The translations under genes were made by a program, and so were the position numbers. A stretch of DNA of 64,000 bases from Corynebacterium ammoniagenes DSM 20306 (GTDB taxonomy: Bacteria > Actinomycetota > Actinomycetes > Mycobacteriales > Mycobacteriaceae), in NCBI RefSeq assembly GCF_001941425.1, contig NZ_CP009244.1, positions 992,001 through 1,056,000 of the forward strand, read 5' to 3'. The first letter of the stretch is position 1, and each line of letters begins with the position of its first letter. The notes under the pieces are model-generated. The model was not told the DNA's origin, did not search any database, and worked only from the letters and a program-made list of their open reading frames with translations. Positions 46,036 to 54,848 of the stretch are shown here, piece after piece.

Positions 46036-47124
46036 TTAGCGAATAGTCGCAGAAACCTTATCGGGACCAGCTGGAGTCTTACCCATGCGGGAAGTAACTG
46101 GAGTTTCTTCCGAAGGGCCGTACTTCTGCAGCAGGGAGGATGCTTCCTGTGCGGTGGCGCCCTCGGTGGTTTCTTCCAAGTGTTTGAGGTTTTCTGGCAG
46201 CTCCCAGCCGCGTGCCTTCATCGCCTGGGTGTACAGACGACCTGCGCGGTAGGAAGAACGAACCAGAGGACCGGACATAACGGTAAAGCCCAATTCCTTA
46301 GCCAGCTCGGAGTGCGCAATGAACTCCTCTGGGCGTACCCAACGCTCAATTGGGTGGAAACGAGGACCAGGACGCAGGTACTGGGTAATGGTGATGATGT
46401 CCGTGCCGACGGAGCGAAGATCACGCAGTGCTTCTTCAATTTCCTCTGCGGTTTCACCCATGCCCAAAATCAGGTTGGACTTGGTAATCAAACCGAAGTC
46501 ATGCGCCTGCTGGAGCACATCCAAAGAACGCTCGTATCGGAACGCTGGGCGGATGCGCTTGAAAATACGTGGAACGGTTTCCACGTTGTGAGCGAAGACC
46601 TCTGGGCGGGCTTCAAAGACTTCCTGCAACAAATCAGGCTTGCCGGAGAAGTCCGGGGTGAGGTTTTCTACGCCAGTGTGTGGGTTGAGCTCGTGAATCT
46701 TGCGGACAACCTCGGCGTAGAGCCATGCGCCTTCATCGGGAAGGTCATCACGGGTCACACCGGTGATGGTGGCGTAGTTCAGGTTCATCTCTTGGATGTT
46801 TTCTGCTACGCGGCGTGGCTCATCAGTATCTAGTGCATCTGGCTTACCGGTTGCGATATCGCAGAAGTCACAACGTCGGGTGCAGCGGTCACCACCGATG
46901 AGGAAGGTAGCTTCTCGGGACTCCCAGCACTCATGGATATTCGGACAACCTGCCTCCTGGCAGACCGTGTGCAGGCCAGCGCCAGCAACACGCTTTTTCA
47001 TGTCTTCATAACCCGGGCCGGTGCGGACCTGGTTGCGGATCCACCTCGGCTTTTGCTCAATGGGTGACTCCGCATTCTTCTTTTCAATGCGGAGCATCTT
47101 GCGTCCTTCAGGCTTAATAGTCAC
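46036..47124 (-). CDS. lipA: lipoyl synthase
   Basis: 362 residues from a GTG at 47124, which matches the known start MTIxPEGR; a second GTG nine bases upstream is less likely. Radical SAM enzyme with two 4Fe–4S clusters: the auxiliary one from C55, C60, C66 ([12 protein letters not shown]) and the radical SAM one from C81, C85, C88 (CTRRCDFC). It inserts two sulfurs into the octanoyl group already attached by LipB. The clients in the window are GcvH (48209) and the E2 (54849). Confidence 0.98.
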   Translation of the reverse strand: MTIKPEGRKMLRIEKKNAESPIEQKPRWIRNQVRTGPGYEDMKKRVAGAGLHTVCQEAGCPNIHECWESREATFLIGGDRCTRRCDFCDIATGKPDALDTDEPRRVAENIQEMNLNYATITGVTRDDLPDEGAWLYAEVVRKIHELNPHTGVENLTPDFSGKPDLLQEVFEARPEVFAHNVETVPRIFKRIRPAFRYERSLDVLQQAHDFGLITKSNLILGMGETAEEIEEALRDLRSVGTDIITITQYLRPGPRFHPIERWVRPEEFIAHSELAKELGFTVMSGPLVRSSYRAGRLYTQAMKARGWELPENLKHLEETTEGATAQEASSLLQKYGPSEETPVTSRMGKTPAGPDKVSATIR

Positions 47125-47311
47125 AAATTCCACCCTACGTGTTGTGTGATTTTAAATTCAAGTAATTATGATACTGACCTTGCATTTTTGACCCCATCGC
47201 TGGGTGTGCTTAAGGCCTTAGTTCATTCAATCCTACCGGTCGGTGAAATATTCCAGGTCCAAAACAGCTGACCCGGAATGGGGGCACCGCGCGGTGTTAC
47301 ACCCGGTGCTT

Positions 47312-48148
47312 CTAGTGTGGCGCGTTGACAGGATGTGAAGTATCAGTCAGAGATGATTGCGCGCGTGCCTGGCGTGCTTTCTCATTAGCAACCTTGATGG
47401 GATCCGGCGCGGAGGCAAAAGTGTGGTCGGCAACCACCATCTTTCCGGCCAGTGCATCATCGAGTGCAATCAGCAGCGGTTCGACGGCGTCATCGATGGT
47501 GACTTCGCGGCCGAGCTCTAAAGCCAAGGTCGTAATATCTGCGTCATCAATGCCGCAGGCAATGATGTGGTCGTAATAGTCCAGAATGTTATTGCAGTTA
47601 AGCGCCAAGCCGTGCATGGTCACCCCGCGGGTAATGCGGATGCCCAGCGCGGCAATTTTGCGGTCGCGCTGCGATGCCGATGGATCCGCGGCCGTGGTAG
47701 TCGACGGCACCCATACTCCGGAGCGGCCATCGATACGCCCTGCGGTGGTCACGCCCATTTGGCGCACGGTGTGGATGATGGCTTCTTCTAAGCGCCGGAC
47801 ATAATCAACGACGTCTACTGGTTCGGCTAGTTTGATGATGGGGTAGACCACCAGCTGGCCTTCACCGTGCCAGGTGATGCGCCCGCCGCGGTCTACGTCA
47901 ATGACGGGCAGGCCATTGGTGGGCATATCTTCTGGCTGCGTGCGCTTGCCGGCGGTATATACAGCGGGGTGTTCCACGACCAAAATGGTGTCCGCTATTT
48001 CATCGCGCGCTCGTTGCGCTGCGACTTCAGCCTGATAATACCAGGCTTCTTGATAATCCATCAAGCCCAAACGCCTAATCTCCACCGGTTGGGAGGAGGC
48101 ACGGATGGAACGGTCAGCAGGAAAAAACGGGTCGCGCGGAGCAGTCAT
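47312..48148 (-). CDS. lipB: octanoyltransferase
   Basis: 278 residues from the ATG at 48148. It transfers octanoate from acyl carrier protein to the lipoyl lysine of target proteins. Seen: [17 protein letters not shown], the Lys in [17 protein letters not shown] and the catalytic Cys in IACGI. The C-terminal tail of about 30 residues is polar and variable. lipA lies 187 bases downstream and gcvH 60 bases upstream, so the three form a lipoylation cluster. Confidence 0.96.
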   Translation of the reverse strand: MTAPRDPFFPADRSIRASSQPVEIRRLGLMDYQEAWYYQAEVAAQRARDEIADTILVVEHPAVYTAGKRTQPEDMPTNGLPVIDVDRGGRITWHGEGQLVVYPIIKLAEPVDVVDYVRRLEEAIIHTVRQMGVTTAGRIDGRSGVWVPSTTTAADPSASQRDRKIAALGIRITRGVTMHGLALNCNNILDYYDHIIACGIDDADITTLALELGREVTIDDAVEPLLIALDDALAGKMVVADHTFASAPDPIKVANEKARQARAQSSLTDTSHPVNAPH

Positions 48149-48208
48149 GGTGTCCAAGTGTAGTACTTGGCACAAACTACTCCGCGCGGAATGGGGTAAA
48201 AGAAAAAG

Positions 48209-48598
48209 TTAGATGCCGTTTTCTTTCGCGTATTCATCAGCGGTCATCACTTCGCCGAGTTCTTCAACTTCTACTTCAAACAGCCAACCTTCACCGAAAG
48301 GATCGTTGTTGATCAGCTCATAGTCATCGTGGACAGCTTCGTTGACGGTCTTAACCGTGCCGGTGACAGGGGAGTACAAGTCAGATACGGACTTGGTGGA
48401 CTCAACCTCACCACAGGTCTCACCGGCAGTGACGGTGTCGCCCACAGCAGGCAGTTCAGCAAAGACAACCTCACCGAGGCGGTCTGCTGCGACGGAGGTG
48501 ATACCAATGCGAACGGTATTGCCAACGATGGCGTCCTGAGCGGCGTTAATCCACTCATGGTCTTCGGAGTAAGTAAATTCTGCAGGTAGGTTAGCCAT
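48209..48598 (-). CDS. gcvH: glycine cleavage system H protein
   Basis: 129 residues from the ATG at 48598. This lipoyl carrier shuttles the aminomethyl group between GcvP, GcvT and lipoamide dehydrogenase. The lipoyl lysine is K69 in GEVESTKSVSDLYSPV. It is separated from gcvT and gcvP by the monooxygenase and MhuD-like genes but lies directly upstream of lipB. Confidence 0.97.
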   Translation of the reverse strand: MANLPAEFTYSEDHEWINAAQDAIVGNTVRIGITSVAADRLGEVVFAELPAVGDTVTAGETCGEVESTKSVSDLYSPVTGTVKTVNEAVHDDYELINNDPFGEGWLFEVEVEELGEVMTADEYAKENGI

Positions 48599-48742
48599 GG
48601 GAACTATCCTTTCGGTGAGGTGCCCGTCTGCTGGATCACACAGCACACGGAAGTATGAGTTGAAGTATCGCTTTTACTTTAGCGCAGCGAAGCACTTTTC
48701 ATCTCACTATCGCTCGTCAATCTTGCCCCTGCAGGGGGTTAA

Positions 48743-49927
48743 TTACGCCCGAGTCTTCTTGTGCGAGCGGATAATGCTGAGGACAGCGTCCCGGCCCGCG
48801 CGGTTAGCCCCCACGGTGGATTGGGAAGGGCCATAACCAATAAGATGCAGATTTGGCTTGTCGATGACCTCCGTACCCTTAATGTTGATCCCACCCTTGT
48901 CGTTGTACAGGTTGAGCGGTTCCAGGTGCGAAAGACTCGGGCGAAAGCCGATGGCCCAAATGATGGTATCGAGTTCTGCCCGGGTGCCATCTTCTTCAAT
49001 CACACCGTCTTCGTATAAGCCTTGAAACATAGGCCGGCGATTTAACGCCCCATTGTCATAAGCCTTTTTGGCATCGTGGTTAAAGATTAGACCCGTATAC
49101 GAGACGATTGAGCGCGGTGCATTGCCCGCCTCGGTGTGCTCAGTGACTTGTTCAATGGTTTGACGCCCGCCTTCTTCGGCGGTAAACGACGCGCGGAAAA
49201 AGGGTTTGGTACGGGTGTACCAAAAAGTTTCCTTGGCTACATCGGAGACTTCCGCTAATTGCTGGATGGCGGAGATGCCGCCGCCGACGACGGCGACGCG
49301 CTGGCCGGTGAAGTCATTCATGTGGACATAGTCTTTGGAATGCAACTGCCGTCCCTGAAATGTGTCTAACCCTGGATAATCCGGCTTGACGGGGTTATTC
49401 CACGTGCCGGTGGCGTTGATAACCGCCTCGACCCGCCAGGTGGTCCCGGCGTAGTCAGAAGGTGTCCCGCCGGTGGGATTGTCCGCGGCAACCTTAATGA
49501 CGTAGCCACCGTCTTCCTGGCTGACGCTGTCGACGCTGGCAACCGTGACGGGCCGGATGATGGGCAGATCCATCTTGGCCTCATAGGCGGTGAAATAGTC
49601 TGGCACCGCCTCGCGCGCAGGCGTGGTCTTTTTAATCTGGGATTGCTCCATGCCCGGCAGGTCAAAGATTCCGTTGACCGTGGCCATGGTTAATGATTCC
49701 TGTCGGTGGCGCCACGCGCCGCCGGCGGATTCTTCGGCATCGAAGACGATGAACGTGCCGGAGGTGTCCGAGCCGGAGGAGTCCGAGTCGGCGGCATCGG
49801 AGCGGGAATCAGCGGCAGTGGAGGAAGCATCGAGCGCACTGACGAAGCCGCGCCGAGCCAGGTGATATGCGGCTGAAAGGCCGGCCTGACCGGCACCAAT
49901 AACCGCGACAGTTGCTGTGAAGTCCAT
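48743..49927 (-). CDS. flavin-containing monooxygenase-like oxidoreductase
   Basis: 394 residues. FAD-binding motif GAGQAGLSAAYHLA near 10–23, NADPH-type motif VVGGGISAIQQL near 210, and the late motif IIWAIGFRPSL near 330. This matches the FAD/NADP-dependent monooxygenase or thioredoxin-reductase-like group; the substrate is unknown. Between the first beta-alpha unit and the second strand is a low-complexity Ser/Asp/Ala insert (about residues 32–57), unusual in this fold. It lies alone between gcvH and the MhuD-like gene. Confidence 0.85.
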   Translation of the reverse strand: MDFTATVAVIGAGQAGLSAAYHLARRGFVSALDASSTAADSRSDAADSDSSGSDTSGTFIVFDAEESAGGAWRHRQESLTMATVNGIFDLPGMEQSQIKKTTPAREAVPDYFTAYEAKMDLPIIRPVTVASVDSVSQEDGGYVIKVAADNPTGGTPSDYAGTTWRVEAVINATGTWNNPVKPDYPGLDTFQGRQLHSKDYVHMNDFTGQRVAVVGGGISAIQQLAEVSDVAKETFWYTRTKPFFRASFTAEEGGRQTIEQVTEHTEAGNAPRSIVSYTGLIFNHDAKKAYDNGALNRRPMFQGLYEDGVIEEDGTRAELDTIIWAIGFRPSLSHLEPLNLYNDKGGINIKGTEVIDKPNLHLIGYGPSQSTVGANRAGRDAVLSIIRSHKKTRA

Positions 49928-49983
49928 AAAGTCTAGCCTACCCGAAAGGTAGGTGACGTGTCACCAACTGTTGATGTGAGTGC

Positions 49984-50304
49984 TTATTGTGCCGGTGGGG
50001 CGGGCTCGATCTCATCCAGGTTGACTACTTCAAACTCCAATAGAGCGGAGCCGGTGGCAACAGGCTGTCGGCCGGTTGACTCATGCGATGGACGACGCTG
50101 AGAGAGCCACTGCTGAAAGTCTTCTTCCGTCTCCCACTCAGTGATGATGAAGTAGCGGTCTTCGCCTTTGGTAGGGCGCAGCATCTGAAAGCCCTTAAAT
50201 CCCGGTGCATCATCGACCGAATGCTTGCGGGCGGCAAATCGCGCCTCGAGCTCTGGGCCTTGGCCTTCGGGAATCTCAATGGCGTTGATCTTGATAACAG
50301 ACAT
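49984..50304 (-). CDS. MhuD/IsdG-like haem-degrading monooxygenase
   Basis: 106 residues from the ATG at 50304, eight bases behind AAGGAG; a GTG two codons upstream is less likely. The ABM-fold sequence follows mycobacterial MhuD closely at the N-terminus (SVIKINAIEIPEGQGPEL; PGFKGFQMLRP). The haem-site residues fall in the right places: Asn7, Trp66 in FQQWL, and His74, one position earlier than MhuD His75. It would open the haem ring to release iron. No haem uptake gene is adjacent. The assignment rests on recalled sequence similarity. Confidence 0.72.
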   Translation of the reverse strand: MSVIKINAIEIPEGQGPELEARFAARKHSVDDAPGFKGFQMLRPTKGEDRYFIITEWETEEDFQQWLSQRRPSHESTGRQPVATGSALLEFEVVNLDEIEPAPPAQ

Positions 50305-50434
50305 GGACACACTCCTTAGCGTGACTTCTTCGAAATTCTCAGAATCTAAAACCTATACTTAGGTACGATGTCCAGCCTAGCGAAAGTTTGATAGCCAGGC
50401 GCCGCTGCATGGTCGTTTTACGGTGTGAAAACAA

Positions 50435-50489
50435 CCGCACTCCACCAGCGGCGTTTCTTGTCATCGAAAAGCGAGCTAGCGGAGTGCGG
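50435..50489. terminator. possible terminator between gcvT and the MhuD-like gene
   Basis: CCGCACTCC and GGAGTGCGG form a perfect 9-bp stem across a 37-base loop; closer to the gcvT stop, GGTAGCTACC and GGTAGGTACC (leftward strand) form a second imperfect hairpin near 50505. Either could end the gcvPT transcript. Confidence 0.4.
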
Positions 50490-50529
50490 GTATTTCGTAC
50501 TGGCGGTACCTACCGGTGGTAGCTACCTG

Positions 50530-51633
50530 TTACTCAGCGCGTTTATAAAATGGCGTGCTGGTAACCGTGAAGGGGTAGCGCTTGCCGCGGATATCCACTT
50601 CTACGGCGGTGCCTTCTTCCAAGTTGGCATCAGTGTTGACCAACGCCAGTGCAATGGGATGGCCCAAAGTAGGCGAGGGCTGACCGGAGGTCACTGTGCC
50701 CACGACCTGGTCACCCAGGTAGATTTCTGCACCGGTGCGCGCGGCGCGACGCTCAGACGAGGTCAAGGCCTTAATAACTTGCTTAGGGCCTTCTTCTAAG
50801 CGCTGGCGAAGAACCTCTGCGCCGACGAAGTCAGCGGTCTTTTTGCGAAACGCTACGCCCATGCCTGCTTCAACCGGGGTGATAGCGCGGGAGAGCTCAT
50901 TGCCATATAGCGGCATGCCGGCTTCCAGGCGCAGGGAATCGCGCGAGGCTAGACCACACGGGGTAACACCTTCGACTGCGGCAAAGGTCTGCCACATCGC
51001 GGTTGCATCAGCGTTGTAGATCATCAGCTCAAAGCCGTCTTCACCGGTGTAGCCGGTGCGGGCGACGATGGTGTCAATGCCTGCCACTTTGGCCATGGTC
51101 GCAGCGTAGTACGGCAGGTTGTCTACTTCGTCCTTGGACTCGTCTGCGACCTGCTCGACCAAGATCTTCGCTGCGTCTGGACCCTGCAGGGCAATCATTG
51201 CAACATCTAGGGATTCGTTGTTGAGCTCAACATCAAAGCCTTCGGTGCGCTGGTTGAAAGCTTCCCACACCGCGTCGGTGTTGCCAGCATTAGGAACAAC
51301 CAAGAACTTGGTGTCGGAAAAACGGTAGGAGATGAGGTCATCGATGATGCCGCCGTCTTCAGCAACAATCATGGAGTACTTAGCCTTGCCGTTTTTCAAG
51401 GTGTCCATGTTGGAGATCAACGCGTAGGACAAAAACGGGGCGGCATCAGGACCGTTGACCCAAATCTCACCCATGTGCGAGAGGTCAAACATGCCAGCGG
51501 CATTGCGCACAGCGTGGTGCTCGTCGAGCTCCTTGCCGTATTTCAGTGGCATAGTCCACGGGCCAAAGGCCGTAAAGGATGCGCCGAGCTTTTCATGCTC
51601 CGCGTGTAAAGGTGATTGGCGAAGTTCAGACAT
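50530..51633 (-). CDS. gcvT: aminomethyltransferase (glycine cleavage T protein)
   Basis: 367 residues. It moves the methylene group from lipoyl-GcvH to tetrahydrofolate and releases ammonia. Seen: HMGEIWVNGPDAAPFL, the folate-site region GYTGEDGFELMIY, and the C-terminal barrel ending TVTSTPFYKRAE. It starts three bases after the gcvP stop, so the two are cotranscribed and probably coupled. Confidence 0.97.
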   Translation of the reverse strand: MSELRQSPLHAEHEKLGASFTAFGPWTMPLKYGKELDEHHAVRNAAGMFDLSHMGEIWVNGPDAAPFLSYALISNMDTLKNGKAKYSMIVAEDGGIIDDLISYRFSDTKFLVVPNAGNTDAVWEAFNQRTEGFDVELNNESLDVAMIALQGPDAAKILVEQVADESKDEVDNLPYYAATMAKVAGIDTIVARTGYTGEDGFELMIYNADATAMWQTFAAVEGVTPCGLASRDSLRLEAGMPLYGNELSRAITPVEAGMGVAFRKKTADFVGAEVLRQRLEEGPKQVIKALTSSERRAARTGAEIYLGDQVVGTVTSGQPSPTLGHPIALALVNTDANLEEGTAVEVDIRGKRYPFTVTSTPFYKRAE

Positions 51634-51636
51634 GGT

Positions 51637-54504
51637 TTAAGCCTCCTCGGTGGAATCAGAATCAGCATCGAAGTCGAATGCTTCTGGCGGTGGGCACGAG
51701 CACACCAGGTTACGGTCGCCATAGGCTTCATCCAGACGACGAACTGGTGGGAAGTACTTATTCAGGCGCAAGGAGGTAACTGGCCATGCGGCCTTTTCAC
51801 GGCTAAAGGAGTACTCCCAGTCATCGCTGGATACCGACAGCGCGGTATACGGCGCGTGGCGAATGACGGAGTCTTCGTAGGCGACCTTGCCGTCGATGAT
51901 TTCTTGGATCTCTGCGCGGATAGTGCGCATTGCTTCGATGAAGCGGTCGAGCTCGGCGATATCTTCGGATTCGGTGGGCTCCACCATCAAAGTGCCAGCC
52001 ACTGGGAAGGCCAGGGTAGGAGCGTGGAAGCCAAAGTCGATCAAACGCTTGGCCACATCAGCGGCGGTCACGCCCGAAGCATCGGTAAGCTCGCGCAAAT
52101 CCAAAATGCACTCGTGGGCAACCAAGCCCTGGTTACCGGTGTACAAAATTGGGAAGGAGTCATTTAACTGGTTCGCGAGGTAGTTCGCACCCAAAATGGC
52201 GTGTGAGGTGGCATCGGTCAGCCCTTCGCCACCGGTCATGGCAATATATGCCCAGGTAATCGGCAATACGCCGGCGGAGCCGAATTGTGAAGCCGTGATC
52301 GGGACACCGGTGCCTACTGGGGTGGGGTTTGTTGGATCCAGTTCATCTGCAGCCGCGTCGGTGGGCAGGAATGGAATCAGGTGCTCAGCCACACCGATTG
52401 GTCCGACGCCTGGGCCGCCGCCACCGTGAGGAATGGTGAAAGTCTTGTGCAGGTTGAGGTGGGAGACATCGCCGCCGAACTGACCAGGCTGTGCCCAGCC
52501 GGTCAACGCGTTCATATTGGCGCCATCGATGTACACCTGGCCACCGGCAGCGTGCACCTTGTCGCAGACCTCGCGAACCTCCGGGTCAAAGACACCGTGG
52601 GTCGATGGGTAGGTGATCATGATGCCGGCCATGTTCTCACCGTGCTTGGCAATCTTGGCGTCCAAGTCTTCCAAGTCGATGGATCCGTCTTCTGCCGTCT
52701 TGACCACAACAACGCGCAGGTTGGCCAAGGTGGCCGAAGCTGCGTTGGTGCCGTGTGCGGAAGCCGGAATCAAAACAATATCGCGGTTCGTATCGCCATT
52801 GGCTACGTGGTAGCGGTGGATAGCCAGGAGGCCAGCTAGCTCACCTTGGGAACCAGCATTGGGCTGAATGGAGACCTTGGCATAACCGGTCAGCTCTGCC
52901 AACCAGCCTTCCAACTCGTCAATGAGTGCACGCCAGCCCTCGGTGGTGTTGTCCGGGGAGAAGGGGTGGATATTGGCAAACTCAGGCCAGGTAATCGGCT
53001 CCATGGCCGCGGTCGGGTTGAGCTTCATCGTGCATGAGCCCAAAGGAATCATGGTGCGATCAAGCGCCAAGTCCTTATCACTCAACTTGCGCAGGTAGCG
53101 CATCATTTGGGTTTCGGAATGAATAGAGTTGAAAATCTCGTGGGTCAGCGCCTCGGTGGTGCGGGCTACTGCCTCAGGCAGAGCGTAGTCAGCATTATCG
53201 ACGGCCGAGGCGCCAAAGGCATCAGCCAATACGGCGACATCGCCCTGGGTTGCAGACTCACCAAACGATACAGAGACCTTATCCTTACCAATCGTGCGTA
53301 CCAGGTAGCCTGCAGTTTCCAGGCTGGACTTAATGCCAGCTGCATCGACTCCCGAAACCGTGACGGTGTCGAAGAACTCGGACGAGGAGATTTTCAGGCC
53401 CTTGGCTTCTACCGCAGCGGCAAAGGATGCTGCCAACGAGTGCACGCGGTTAGCAATCTCTTTCAGCCCTTCTGGGCCATGGTAGACCGCGTACATGGAC
53501 GCCACATTGGCCAAAAGAGCCTGTGCGGTACAGATATTGGACGTCGCACGCTCACGACGAATGTGCTGTTCACGGGTCTGTAGCGCCAAACGGTAAGCGG
53601 GGCGACCTTCGGCGTCTACGGATACACCGACCAAGCGGCCTGGCATTTGGCGCTTGAGCTTATCGGTGACCGACATAAACGCTGCGTGTGGGCCACCGAA
53701 AAATAGTGGGACGCCAAAGCGCTGGGAGGAACCAACCACGATATCTGCGCCGAAGGTTCCTGGGCCTTCGAGAAGCAGCAGCGACAGTAAATCAGCCGCG
53801 ACGGAAACAAGTCCGCCGCGGCTATGGATTTCTTCAATTACTGCGCGTGGGTCAAAAATATCGCCCTCAGTACCGGTGTAGGCCACTACTGCGCCTACGA
53901 GATCCTCACCGACAACACCGTTGGAGAGATCTGCAATTTCAACCTCGAGATCGATCGCGCGCGCACGTTCAGCGGCCACGGTCAGGACCTGTGGGTGCAA
54001 GCGGGAGTCAAGAAGAACGCGACGGCCCTTTTTGACTGCACGGGACATCAATCCCACTGCCTCTGCCACCGCGGACGCTTCATCGAGCAAGGACGCGTTA
54101 GCGATGGGAAGGCCGGTGAGGTCTTGCACCATGGTCTGGAAGTTCAGCAGCGCCTCTAAGCGGCCCTGGGAAATTTCTGGCTGGTACGGGGTATACGCGG
54201 TATACCAACCGGCGTCTTCGACCAAGCCGCGGCGGATAACCGCCGGGGTGATGGTATCTGAGTAGCCCTGGCCGTAAAACGACTTCAGCACCACGTTTTT
54301 ATCAGCATAAGCACGAAGCTTGGCCTGTGCGTCGGTCTCACTCAATGCCTGCGGCATATCAAGTGCATCATCCATGCGGATGGACTGGGGGATTGCTGCA
54401 TTGACGAGCGCTTCTACGCTGTCAAAACCCACATGGGCCAACATGTCCTTAGCTTCTTTGGCATCTGGCCCAAGGTGGCGGGCAATGAAATCCATAAGTG
54501 TCAA
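51637..54504 (-). CDS. gcvP: glycine dehydrogenase (decarboxylating, P protein)
   Basis: 955 residues, the long single-chain form. It decarboxylates glycine with pyridoxal phosphate and passes the aminomethyl group to GcvH. The PLP lysine is in NLHKTFTIPHGGGGPG, with a Gly-rich loop behind it; the N-terminal half contains the inactive duplicated fold. The ATG follows AAAGGAG. It heads the gcvP–gcvT operon and has a 250-base leader. Confidence 0.98.
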   Translation of the reverse strand: MTLMDFIARHLGPDAKEAKDMLAHVGFDSVEALVNAAIPQSIRMDDALDMPQALSETDAQAKLRAYADKNVVLKSFYGQGYSDTITPAVIRRGLVEDAGWYTAYTPYQPEISQGRLEALLNFQTMVQDLTGLPIANASLLDEASAVAEAVGLMSRAVKKGRRVLLDSRLHPQVLTVAAERARAIDLEVEIADLSNGVVGEDLVGAVVAYTGTEGDIFDPRAVIEEIHSRGGLVSVAADLLSLLLLEGPGTFGADIVVGSSQRFGVPLFFGGPHAAFMSVTDKLKRQMPGRLVGVSVDAEGRPAYRLALQTREQHIRRERATSNICTAQALLANVASMYAVYHGPEGLKEIANRVHSLAASFAAAVEAKGLKISSSEFFDTVTVSGVDAAGIKSSLETAGYLVRTIGKDKVSVSFGESATQGDVAVLADAFGASAVDNADYALPEAVARTTEALTHEIFNSIHSETQMMRYLRKLSDKDLALDRTMIPLGSCTMKLNPTAAMEPITWPEFANIHPFSPDNTTEGWRALIDELEGWLAELTGYAKVSIQPNAGSQGELAGLLAIHRYHVANGDTNRDIVLIPASAHGTNAASATLANLRVVVVKTAEDGSIDLEDLDAKIAKHGENMAGIMITYPSTHGVFDPEVREVCDKVHAAGGQVYIDGANMNALTGWAQPGQFGGDVSHLNLHKTFTIPHGGGGPGVGPIGVAEHLIPFLPTDAAADELDPTNPTPVGTGVPITASQFGSAGVLPITWAYIAMTGGEGLTDATSHAILGANYLANQLNDSFPILYTGNQGLVAHECILDLRELTDASGVTAADVAKRLIDFGFHAPTLAFPVAGTLMVEPTESEDIAELDRFIEAMRTIRAEIQEIIDGKVAYEDSVIRHAPYTALSVSSDDWEYSFSREKAAWPVTSLRLNKYFPPVRRLDEAYGDRNLVCSCPPPEAFDFDADSDSTEEA

Positions 54505-54757
54505 ACTCCTTTGGAGGAAACAAACATTTGTCCAGGCTTGCTAAAGCGACCGCATAAGCAGTCAACGCTTCTCATTATATGGCTAGCCCCGTCTATTCAT
54601 TGCTTTTCCCACCCGAAGGAAAAGCCCGCCTCCGCGCGCGGCCACATGAGCCGACGGCCACCAGCACTAACGCGGAGTTTATAACGCTTGCAAAGCTAGC
54701 AACGACAAAATGCTAGGTTTGAACACCCCCGAAAGGTAGAGCTGGGTGTAAGAAAAC
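54505..54757 (-). promoter_or_regulatory. gcvP leader and promoter region
   Basis: The leftward leader contains a hairpin GCTTTTCC–loop–GGAAAAGC (near 54601–54625) with a UUCGGG-type loop. A possible -10/-35 pair lies around TTGCAA and TATAAA near 54675–54695. The conserved glycine riboswitch core is not apparent. Confidence 0.35.
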
Positions 54758-54799
54758 CACAAAGCCGCTGTGTAGAAATTTCTACACAGCGGCTTTGTG
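54758..54799. terminator. 42-bp perfect palindrome, terminator of aceF
   Basis: The two 21-base arms CACAAAGCCGCTGTGTAGAAA and its complement meet without a spacer; in RNA the central bases form the loop. It lies about 50 bases beyond the aceF stop on the leftward strand and is followed there by a T-rich run. Confidence 0.85.
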
Positions 54800-54848
54800 T
54801 CATAGCGCCTGGGCGTTATTGGCTACAGCAAATTCTTCAGCTTAAACC

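Noticed and set aside
50305..50400. Possible DtxR iron box upstream of the MhuD-like gene
   Set aside because: The fragments CCTATACTTAGG and TTAGGT do not fit the 19-base palindrome well enough.
54505..54757. Glycine riboswitch upstream of gcvP
   Set aside because: The conserved aptamer words and tandem architecture could not be found by eye.
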